A stretch of 13,525 bases of DNA, taken from NCBI GenBank assembly GCA_005800255.1, contig SYGW01000021.1, forward strand, positions 1-13,525, in the 5' to 3' direction. This document shows, in pieces, positions 7,479 to 13,286 of the stretch. Source of the stretch: Nitrospiraceae bacterium (GTDB lineage Bacteria > Nitrospirota > Nitrospiria > Nitrospirales > Nitrospiraceae). The notes under the pieces are model-generated. The model did not search any database and was not told the DNA's origin. It was given only the letters and a program-made list of their open reading frames with translations. Position 1 is the first letter of the stretch, and the number at the start of each line of letters is the position of its first letter. The position numbers and the translations under genes were made by a program.

Positions 7479-7714
7479 AGTTGCGCAAGGTCGATGGCCT
7501 CTTTGTCCTCTTCGCCCTGGCCGTCATCGTCGGGGTCTCGTTGCTGCCGACTCCGAAAGACCGGAACCCCATGATCCCGGCCGATGCGGTGCATCAGCCG
7601 ATCACGCTGGAACAGGACTGTCGTCAATGTCATGTGCCTTCCGGCAGCAAGCCACTTCCTGAGAGGCATCCCAGACGGCAGGATTGCTTCCGTTGTCATG
7701 CAAGGGGAGCGTGA
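7475..7714 (+). CDS. Small membrane-anchored diheme cytochrome c
   Basis: A 79-residue protein with one N-terminal hydrophobic segment (about 8-24) after a basic MKLRK, then a short periplasmic tail with two heme-attachment motifs, CRQCH (49-53) and CFRCH (71-75), the second near the C-terminus. H40 and H65 could be distal axial ligands, giving bis-His hemes (inference). No lipobox Cys and no clear signal-peptidase site, so a membrane anchor is likelier than release. The ATG (7475-7477) overlaps the stop of the preceding oxidoreductase as ATGA and has GGAGG (7464-7468) at 6 nt spacing, so it is co-translated and probably an electron-transfer partner. The oxidoreductase lacks an export signal while these hemes face the periplasm, so electrons would need a quinone or another carrier between them. 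I do not recognise a named family. Confidence 0.85.
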   Translation: MKLRKVDGLFVLFALAVIVGVSLLPTPKDRNPMIPADAVHQPITLEQDCRQCHVPSGSKPLPERHPRRQDCFRCHARGA

Positions 7715-7738
7715 AGCGTAAAAAGTAAACTGTGAAGT
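7711..7738. repeat. Heptamer-period array A (GTRAANN x 4)
   Basis: Four consecutive 7-bp units, GTGAAGC, GTAAAAA, GTAAACT, GTGAAGT, share GTRAA at positions 1-5. The array begins one base before the TGA stop of the cytochrome gene and is AT-richer than its surroundings. Confidence 0.6.
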
Positions 7739-7754
7739 GATGGGGTTTGGTACG

Positions 7755-7782
7755 CGAGCGACGAATAACGAGAGACGAGGGT
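7755..7782. repeat. Heptamer-period array B (CGARNRN-like x 4)
   Basis: Four consecutive 7-bp units, CGAGCGA, CGAATAA, CGAGAGA, CGAGGGT, share CGA with a purine next. It has the same 28-bp length and 7-bp period as array A but a different unit, and lies 16 bp downstream of it. The last unit supplies the Shine-Dalgarno (GAGGG) of the MoaD-like gene. Confidence 0.6.
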
Positions 7783-7785
7783 TGC

Positions 7786-8064
7786 ATGGTCACAGTGCTG
7801 GTGTTTGGGTTGACGCTTCGCGATGCAGTTGGAGAAACGGAGTTCGAGCTGGAGGTGTCGGAGCCGACCACGGTCAAGCAGCTCATTACCTCCCATTTCG
7901 ATCAGATGGGGCCCTTGTTGCAGTTTCTCATGAACCGGGAAGTGATGATTGCGGTGAACAAGAAAGTGAGCGCCGAGGACACGGTGGTCAAGGACGGCGA
8001 CATCGTGAAGTTCTCCCATCAGGGGATGACGTCGTATGATGGAACAAGAGACATCCCAATTTAG
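7786..8064 (+). CDS. MoaD/ThiS-fold small protein without the C-terminal Gly-Gly
   Basis: A 92-residue ubiquitin-fold protein. Seen: the MoaD-like opening strand VTVLVFGLTLRDAVG (2-16), a middle with TTVKQLI (28-34), REVMIAVNKKV (51-61) and VVKDGDIVKF (67-76). This matches the strand order of MoaD sulfur carriers for molybdopterin synthesis. In true MoaD or ThiS the chain ends in Gly-Gly soon after the KDGD strand. Here the tail is HQGMTSYDGTRDIPI, so the C-terminal thiocarboxylate chemistry is not possible as encoded. The start at 7786 has GAGGG (7777-7781) at 4 nt spacing. An upstream in-frame start at 7747 would lie in the repeat region and add 13 residues with no homologous look. It follows the cytochrome gene by 71 nt and may share its transcript. 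The true role is unknown. Confidence 0.75.
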   Translation: MVTVLVFGLTLRDAVGETEFELEVSEPTTVKQLITSHFDQMGPLLQFLMNREVMIAVNKKVSAEDTVVKDGDIVKFSHQGMTSYDGTRDIPI

Positions 8065-8149
8065 TCGAATGCTGAAACAGCTCGTCAGCTTCGTTCTCGC
8101 CTCGCTGCCGAACTGTTTGAGCATTCGACGGGACTATGCTTCGGAGTGA
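8036..8149 (+). pseudogene. Possible remnant of a gene cut off by a repeat (37 codons)
   Basis: An ATG at 8036 (also 8039) overlaps the 3' end of the MoaD-like gene by 29 nt in another frame and has AGGGG 10 nt before it. The first codons read MMEQETSQFSR, then the frame enters the inverted repeat at 8064 and ends at TGA 8147-8149. MoaD-like genes are often followed by ThiF/MoeB adenylyltransferases, which tend to begin with a short acidic stretch and an SR-containing motif. The resemblance is too short to prove anything. It could equally be a chance frame. Confidence 0.2.
8064..8129. repeat. 66-bp imperfect inverted repeat between convergent genes
   Basis: GTCGAATGCTGAAACAG (8064-8080) pairs with CTGTTTGAGCATTCGAC (8113-8129) at 16 of 17 positions. 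After a 2x2 mismatch the stem continues with CGTCAGC (8083-8089) against GCTGCCG (8104-8110), 6 of 7, leaving a 14-nt loop. It starts on the last base of the MoaD-like stop codon and ends 22 bp before the hrpB stop. Neither side has a T-tract, so it is not a classical terminator, though a transcript from either strand would fold strongly. It resembles the dispersed hairpin repeats seen in intergenic DNA of many bacteria. Confidence 0.75.
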
Positions 8150-8151
8150 GA

Positions 8152-10668
8152 TTAGCGGGGTCGGCGTTTGGCCTTCGCCGTCGGCTGCGCCGTGAGGGGA
8201 TCATCGGGCCAGGAATGTTTGGGGTAGCGCCCGCGGAGTTCTTTTTTCACCTCCAGATAGGCCGACTTCCAGAAGCTGGAGAGGTCCTTCGTGATCTGAA
8301 CCGGTTTGCGTCCTGGTGACAGGAGATGCAGCATGACCGGGATCTTCCCCTCGACGAGACGAGGCGTCTCTAGACAGCCGAACATTTCTTGTAACCGCAC
8401 AGCCAGGATCGGCAGATCCTGCGTCTCATATTCCACGCGTACGTTCGAGCCGCTTGGGACGGTCAGATGCGTCGGCGCCCAGTGTTCGAGCTGGCGCACT
8501 TGTTCCCAGGAGAGCAACGCGTGCAGCGGCTGAGTGAGGTCGAGTCTGGTGACCCGGTCGAGGGTCGTCAGTCCTGAAAGATACGGCCCCAGCCAGTCGT
8601 CGAGCGTTCTAAGTAGCGCCTCGTCTGACAGATCGGGCCAGCGAGATTCTTGTTCTTCGATTTTGCGGAGAAAGGTGACTCGCGCCCGCCATTGACGGAG
8701 CTCCGGGGTCCAGGCCAGCCTGTCGAGCCCCGCCCGACTGATGCCTTGCAGTAAGGCAGCCGAGATCATCGATGGGTCCGGCTTTGAGAGGCCCTGCTCG
8801 GACAGAATGAGCGACCCCAATCGTCGTTGTCTCGTCGCCCGCACCATCTGCGCTGTCTCGTCCCATAAGACGTCATCGACGGTTCGAATGTGATCGCCAT
8901 AGAGGGTCTCAAGCTCGCGAAGGCTGACCGGCGCTGCCAGATCGATTCTGGCTGATTGCTGGCCTCCGTCCAGATCGGCAATGACCAGATAGTCTTCCGA
9001 TCCGAGCGGGTCAGGGTTCTGAAAGAGGGCGCCTCGGCCATTGGTCATGAGGTAGCGCGCGTTGCGTCCCTGTTGGCGGTGGGCAATGCGATCTGGATAG
9101 GCCAGGGCGAGCAAGAGACCGACTGCATCGAGGCTCTCCTGGCGGCTGGAACGGGGGTAGTGCGGCAGTTGCCGTTGCCAGAGATCGGCAGTGCGGGCCA
9201 CTCGTTGGCAGGCGGCACGGTCCACGGTTGCACCGGCCGTGTGATCGTGCTGTCCGTGCAAGGCATCCAATCTGAGTCTCAGATCGGCATTACGCCAGCC
9301 GGAGGGGCCTCGCAGAATATCCCGCTCGCTCAACAGGGCTGCCAGTTCACAAGCTAGAGGGCCGAGCTGCAACGGTACAGACTTGAGCAGCATATGCGCG
9401 AGACGGGGATGGAGCGGCAGCTCGGCCATCTGTGTGCCATGGGGAGTGATCTGTCCTTCGGCAGTGAGGGCGCCGAGATCGACGAGCAGTTTCCTCGCCT
9501 GGGCCACAGAGCCGGCCGGCGGGGGCGTGAGCCAGGACAATTCGGCTGGATCGGCCGTGCCCCAGATGGCCAGTTCGAGCAGGAGAGGCGCCAGGTCCGC
9601 GTCGAGCATTTCCGGCGGGCGGCGCGGGGCTAACGATTGCTGTTCCGCAGAGGTCCAGAGGCGGAGACAGACGCCCGGTTTGAGGCGGCCGGCTCTGCCG
9701 CGCCGTTGCTCGGCCGAGTCCTGGGTGACGCGAATCGTGTCTAGTCTCGTGAGGCCTGATCTCGGATCGAAGCGAGGTACGCGCAGCAAGCCTGCGTCGA
9801 TGACGATGCGTATCCCGTCGATCGTCAAACTGGTTTCGGCGATCGAGGTGGCCAGCACGATTTTTCTCATGCCCGGTTGAGTCGGCGCGATCGCTCGGTC
9901 CTGCGCCTCTTGCGGCAGGTCTCCATGGAGGGGGGCAATGAGGATCTGCGAGCCTAAATTGAGATCGAGCAGTTTTCGCTCGACGCGGCGGATCTCTGCC
10001 ATGCCTGGCAGAAAGACCAGGAGGCTGCCGGGGTCCTGCGCCAGCGCACGTTTGATCGAGTGGACGACTGCCACATCGAGGTGCCCCGAGAGGGGCTGTT
10101 CAAGATAACGGGTTTCGACTGGAAACATGGTGCCTTCGCAGGCAAGGACCGGCGCCTGGCCCAGGAGCTCCGAGACCGGTCCGCAGTCCAGGGTGGCGGA
10201 CATGACGAGCAGGCGGAGGTCCGGACGAAAGATCCTCTGTGATTCCAGGCAGAGGGCCAGGCCCGTATCGGCCTGCAGGCTCCGTTCGTGGAATTCATCG
10301 AAGAGGACGATCGCGTAGGCGCTGAGCGCAGGATCGTCTTGCAGCAGGCGGGCGAGGATGCCTTCCGTGACCACTTCGATTCTGGTTGCGGGGCCGACCT
10401 TCGTGTCGAGCCTCATGCGGTAGCCGACTGTGCGGCCAACTGGTTCACCCAGCGTGGCAGCCATGCGGTGGGCTGCGGCGCGGGCCGCGAGCCTTCGCGG
10501 CTCCAACATGAGCAGATTTTTTCCCGCGAGCCAGGGGGCATCGAGCAGGGCGAGGGGGGCGCGCGTCGTTTTTCCTGCGCCAGGCGCCGCAGTCAGCAGC
10601 GCATTGCGTCCTTCCGTCAGAATACGACGGAGATCGGGCAGCATATCTTCTATGGGGAGTCTGGACAT
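8152..10668 (-). CDS. hrpB: DEAH-family ATP-dependent helicase HrpB
   Basis: An 838-residue superfamily 2 helicase, close to the usual HrpB length. Seen: Walker A APGAGKTT (28-35), motif Ia EPRRLAARAAA (56-66), the TEGILARLLQ region (101-110), DEAH-box variant DEFH (124-127), SAT (157-159), VFLPG (218-222), ATSIAETSLTI (273-283) and motif VI QRRGRAGR (321-328). Then come a helicase-associated winged-helix/ratchet region and the HrpB C-terminal domain to about residue 815, ending in a basic tail. DEFH in place of DEAH is normal for HrpB and not a defect. HrpB is widely conserved but its cellular role is poorly defined; RNA metabolism is assumed. It is convergent with the MoaD-like gene and divergent from the 68-residue gene at 10743 (74 bp between starts). 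The ribosome site before the ATG at 10666-10668 is weak. Confidence 0.95.
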   Translation of the reverse strand: MSRLPIEDMLPDLRRILTEGRNALLTAAPGAGKTTRAPLALLDAPWLAGKNLLMLEPRRLAARAAAHRMAATLGEPVGRTVGYRMRLDTKVGPATRIEVVTEGILARLLQDDPALSAYAIVLFDEFHERSLQADTGLALCLESQRIFRPDLRLLVMSATLDCGPVSELLGQAPVLACEGTMFPVETRYLEQPLSGHLDVAVVHSIKRALAQDPGSLLVFLPGMAEIRRVERKLLDLNLGSQILIAPLHGDLPQEAQDRAIAPTQPGMRKIVLATSIAETSLTIDGIRIVIDAGLLRVPRFDPRSGLTRLDTIRVTQDSAEQRRGRAGRLKPGVCLRLWTSAEQQSLAPRRPPEMLDADLAPLLLELAIWGTADPAELSWLTPPPAGSVAQARKLLVDLGALTAEGQITPHGTQMAELPLHPRLAHMLLKSVPLQLGPLACELAALLSERDILRGPSGWRNADLRLRLDALHGQHDHTAGATVDRAACQRVARTADLWQRQLPHYPRSSRQESLDAVGLLLALAYPDRIAHRQQGRNARYLMTNGRGALFQNPDPLGSEDYLVIADLDGGQQSARIDLAAPVSLRELETLYGDHIRTVDDVLWDETAQMVRATRQRRLGSLILSEQGLSKPDPSMISAALLQGISRAGLDRLAWTPELRQWRARVTFLRKIEEQESRWPDLSDEALLRTLDDWLGPYLSGLTTLDRVTRLDLTQPLHALLSWEQVRQLEHWAPTHLTVPSGSNVRVEYETQDLPILAVRLQEMFGCLETPRLVEGKIPVMLHLLSPGRKPVQITKDLSSFWKSAYLEVKKELRGRYPKHSWPDDPLTAQPTAKAKRRPR

Positions 10669-10742
10669 GATAAGGTCACTCGCTACAAAGAGAGACTGTA
10701 ACAGAGTCGCTGTCGCGACGAAAAGGAACCGGACGCGGATAC

Positions 10743-10949
10743 ATGGCGCCCTATCAATGGACGAAGGAGAAGCCCACGGTCGCCGGCTGGTATTGGTATC
10801 GTGGTTTGGCGCATGAAGCGGACCCCTTTATCGTGCAAGTGGACGAGGTGGGCCAGTTTCAATGGCCGGACGGCGGGTATCAGGAAGTGACGTTGGCGAA
10901 GGGGGAATGGGCCGGACCGATCCAATTTCCCGATGACAGGGATGAATAG
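10743..10949 (+). CDS. Small conserved-looking hypothetical protein (68 aa)
   Basis: I do not recognise a family. The 68-residue product has no signal peptide, membrane segment or Cys. It is rich in aromatic and acidic residues: five Trp (6, 16, 18, 41, 56) plus Tyr at 4, 17, 19 and 46. It carries a KPTVAGWYWYR motif (10-20) followed by short strand-like blocks (PFIVQVDEVGQFQWPDGG; WAGPIQFP), suggesting a small all-beta fold. The GWYWYR pattern is reminiscent of small bacterial and phage proteins with a PGWYW motif, a weak resemblance. The ATG at 10743 has only GCGGAT a few bases before it. It is divergent from hrpB and is followed by 218 bp without a gene. Codon use looks like its neighbours. 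Confidence 0.7.
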   Translation: MAPYQWTKEKPTVAGWYWYRGLAHEADPFIVQVDEVGQFQWPDGGYQEVTLAKGEWAGPIQFPDDRDE

Positions 10950-11017
10950 AGCCAGGAGCGCTTCTCCACTCACCTAACGAGCAGGACTGAGCAGCAGCTC
11001 GCACGATTGACGCACGA

Positions 11018-11032
11018 GACTCCCTCGGAGTC
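11018..11032. other. Small hairpin in the deaD upstream region
   Basis: GACTCC (11018-11023) and GGAGTC (11027-11032) form a perfect 6-bp stem with a CTC loop, preceded by TTGACG (11007-11012). No T-tract follows. It could be a weak end signal for the 68-residue gene or an upstream protein site; neither is shown. Confidence 0.3.
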
Positions 11033-11090
11033 GATATCCGCGTCGAGAGATTTATTTGTCAGCCGCTATCACTTCTCAGTGAAATCACAG

Positions 11091-11108
11091 TAGTATGCTG
11101 ATTCAGCA
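11091..11108 (+). promoter_or_regulatory. Putative -10 with overlapping 13-bp palindrome upstream of deaD
   Basis: TAGTAT (11091-11096) could serve as a -10, though its -35 is poor. Overlapping its last base is a perfect palindrome, TGCTGA-T-TCAGCA (11096-11108). Palindromes of this size at a start site are typical repressor operators. The site lies 59 bp before the deaD start, and a second small dyad, CACT-TCTC-AGTG (11070-11081), lies just upstream. Confidence 0.35.
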
Positions 11109-11167
11109 CGAGTTCTACTCGCGATCACGTAACCAGCACATCGCTTAGAAAGGCCATCGAGGCACCT

Positions 11168-12949
11168 ATGAAACATGACACGACTAACCCACCGGCGGAA
11201 ACGCCTGCCAAGGGATTTTCTCCTGGTTTTGCAGCCTTGGGCCTGGAAGCAGCCTTGCTGACCACGCTCGACACGCTGGGCTATGAAGAGCCCACGCCGA
11301 TTCAACGGGAAGCGATTCCTCCCTTTTTGGCGGGCCGCGACCTCCTGGGCCAGGCGGCGACCGGGACCGGCAAGACGGCTGCCTTTACGCTGCCGATGCT
11401 CCAGCGCATCGCCCATTCGACGCGGCGCTGCCCCTCCGCCCTCATCCTGGTGCCGACCAGAGAGTTGGCCATGCAGGTCGGCGAGGCCGTCACACGGTAC
11501 GGTAAAGAATTGAAGATCACCGTGCTTCCGGTCTATGGAGGCCAGGCCATCGGTCCGCAGCTCCATGCGCTCAAGCGCGGGGTCGATGTCATCGTGGCGA
11601 CTCCCGGGCGGGCGCTGGATCACATTCGCCGGAAAACGCTGCAGCTCAAGACCATTCAGATGGTGGTGCTGGATGAGGCGGACGAGATGCTCGACATGGG
11701 CTTTGCCGACGACCTGGACGCCATCCTGGAACAGGTCCCCAAAGAGCGGCAGACCGCCCTGTTCTCCGCTACCATGCCGCCCAGGATCGCCTCCATTGCG
11801 AAGCGTCACCTGAGAGAGCCGGTCGAGATCAAGATTGCCAAGGAGCCGCTCAAGGCTGGCGCCGCTCCTCGTGTGCATCAGACGGCCTACGTCGTTACCA
11901 GACCGCACAAAGTCGCGGCCCTGGCTCGCATCCTGGATATGGAAGCGCCGAAGTCCGCCCTCATATTCTGCCGGACTCGCATCGAAGTCGATGAACTCAC
12001 TGCGATGTTGACCGGTCGAGGCCATAAGGCCGAAGCGATCCATGGCGGCATGAACCAGCCCCAGCGCGATCGTGTGATGAACTCGTTCCGGTCCGGGCAG
12101 ACCGAACTCCTCGTGGCTACCGATGTGGCGGCGCGGGGCTTGGATATTCCGTCCGTGTCGCATGTGGTGAACTACGATTTGCCCACGTCCTCGGAAGTCT
12201 ATGTTCATCGGATCGGACGGACCGGGCGCGCAGGGCGCGAAGGGTCGGCCATTACCGTGCTTGATCCGCGCGAGCAGCGCCTGCTCTGGAATATCGAGCA
12301 GCTGACGAAAGCCAAAATTATTGTCGTGCAGGTGCCGACCCTCGCCGACCTTCGGACGAAGCGGCTGTCGCGAACCAAGAGCGCGATTGAAGAAGTGCTC
12401 GCAGCCGACGACTTGGACCAGTTCAAGGCCGTAGTCGCGTCGCTTGCCGAGCAGGGAGATCCGCTGGAGGTGGCGGCGGCAGCCCTCAAACTGTTGTTCC
12501 GGATCCAGGGTGGAGAGCGGAAGGAATATGATATTCCTTCCGCAGCGGGTAGGCCGGCGGAGCGGCCTTCGATGGCGCGGCGCCCCATGGGCGATCCTCG
12601 CATGGATCCTCGCGGGCGGGCCGGCGCGGTGATGCCGCGGGAGGGGCAGGGCCGATCCTTCAGTCCTCCTGCCCGTGGTGGACGAACGGCCGGCACAGCC
12701 AAACTCTATATCGGCGCAGGCCGTGAGGCAGGCATCCGGGCCGGCGATCTCGTCGGGGCGATTGCCAACGAGGCAGGGCTCAACTCGAATGTGATCGGCG
12801 TCGTCGAAGTGATGGACCATTTTTCGCTGGTGGAAGTGCCGGAAGTGTTGGCCCGCGAGATCATCGAGACGCTCAGCCGCACCAGGATCAAGGGACAGAA
12901 GGTGGCTGTGCGGTTGTTTACGGAGCAGCCACGAGGGGGTGCGAGGTAG
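11168..12949 (+). CDS. deaD: DEAD-box RNA helicase with DbpA/CsdA-type RNA-binding domain
   Basis: A 593-residue ATP-dependent RNA helicase expected to unwind structured RNA in ribosome assembly, mRNA turnover and cold adaptation. Seen: Q motif with F21 and EPTPIQ (41-46), Walker A ATGTGKT (64-70), PTREL (96-100), TPGR (145-148), DEAD (169-172), SAT (200-202), LIFCRTR (265-271), ATDVAARGLDI (317-327) and HRIGRTGRAG (347-356). A helical region (about 395-448) is followed by a disordered Arg/Pro/Gly-rich linker (about 450-507). A C-terminal RRM-like DbpA/CsdA domain (510-585; KLYIGAGREAGIRAGDLVGA) precedes a short RGG-like tail. This order is that of CsdA/DeaD rather than RhlE or SrmB. The ATG has GAGG (11159-11162) at 5 nt spacing. 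The gene stands alone, with a leader containing a palindrome; an inverted repeat begins directly at its stop codon. A 583-codon antisense frame across it is a shadow. Confidence 0.95.
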   Translation: MKHDTTNPPAETPAKGFSPGFAALGLEAALLTTLDTLGYEEPTPIQREAIPPFLAGRDLLGQAATGTGKTAAFTLPMLQRIAHSTRRCPSALILVPTRELAMQVGEAVTRYGKELKITVLPVYGGQAIGPQLHALKRGVDVIVATPGRALDHIRRKTLQLKTIQMVVLDEADEMLDMGFADDLDAILEQVPKERQTALFSATMPPRIASIAKRHLREPVEIKIAKEPLKAGAAPRVHQTAYVVTRPHKVAALARILDMEAPKSALIFCRTRIEVDELTAMLTGRGHKAEAIHGGMNQPQRDRVMNSFRSGQTELLVATDVAARGLDIPSVSHVVNYDLPTSSEVYVHRIGRTGRAGREGSAITVLDPREQRLLWNIEQLTKAKIIVVQVPTLADLRTKRLSRTKSAIEEVLAADDLDQFKAVVASLAEQGDPLEVAAAALKLLFRIQGGERKEYDIPSAAGRPAERPSMARRPMGDPRMDPRGRAGAVMPREGQGRSFSPPARGGRTAGTAKLYIGAGREAGIRAGDLVGAIANEAGLNSNVIGVVEVMDHFSLVEVPEVLAREIIETLSRTRIKGQKVAVRLFTEQPRGGAR

Positions 12950-13025
12950 CTGCCAGTCCCCTGTGCTCGCGCAACGCGCGGCTTGAGAAAGCCCTCGTTG
13001 GACGCGCGCAATGGGGGACAGTCAG
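12950..13025. repeat. 76-bp imperfect inverted repeat starting at the deaD stop codon
   Basis: The arms pair from CTG (12950-12952) with CAG (13023-13025) inward: CCCC (12958-12961) with GGGG, TGC and CGCG (12964-12971) with CGCG and GCA, CAACG (12972-12976) with CGTTG, ending in GGCTT-GAGA-AAGCC (12980-12993). More than 25 Watson-Crick pairs are interrupted by small bulges. It starts on the base after the deaD TAG. No T-tract follows, so classical termination is doubtful. It probably acts as a 3'-end-stabilising hairpin, as known for REP-type elements (inference). Confidence 0.7.
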
Positions 13026-13026
13026 C

Positions 13027-13065
13027 CACCTCTTTTGAGCGATACGAGCGAGCGTGGAAGAGGTG
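13027..13065. repeat. 8-bp perfect inverted repeat (second hairpin)
   Basis: CACCTCTT (13027-13034) and AAGAGGTG (13058-13065) are exact reverse complements around a 23-nt loop. It follows the 76-bp element at once, so the two form a tandem hairpin block between deaD and ppa. Confidence 0.5.
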
Positions 13066-13286
13066 TCGATAGGAAGGGCCTCGCTCGACGGCCGCAGTCG
13101 AAAACTCCTACCGCCCTTGCTGTTTTGTGATAGATAGATTGAGAAAATAAGTGAGCGATGAGGGACGCAAGACAGTTGTTGCCTGGAATGATGAGCGATC
13201 TTCGGTATCCTCTTCCTGCCCGGTCATAGTCTAGACCCCGACGCAATCAGTTCCCATTTTCATAACATTCAACGGAGGACGACGTG
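13066..13286. other. Gene-free region upstream of ppa
   Basis: Together with the hairpins this makes 337 bp without a gene. I see no credible reading frame. A poor promoter-like pair TGGAAT/TATCCT with 16 nt spacing lies at about 13186-13213, and an 8-bp palindrome GTCTAGAC lies at about 13229-13236. The ppa promoter must be here, but I cannot place it with confidence. Confidence 0.4.

Noticed and set aside
7711..7782. CRISPR array
   Set aside because: Units are 7 bp with no unique spacers and no cas genes are present; this is a short-period repeat.
7747..7785. Upstream start for the MoaD-like gene
   Set aside because: It would translate the heptamer repeat. The ATG at 7786 has its own Shine-Dalgarno and begins at the first MoaD strand.
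10692..10706. Partial palindrome GACTGTAACAGAGTC between hrpB and the 68-residue gene
   Set aside because: Symmetry is incomplete (CTGT-A-ACAG core only) and no good promoter can be placed beside it, so I do not claim an operator.
11069..12820. 583-codon antisense frame opposite deaD
   Set aside because: It lies entirely over a helicase with all motifs intact. Its product has no recognisable domain and is rich in Arg, His and Gly, as expected of a shadow frame in GC-rich DNA.
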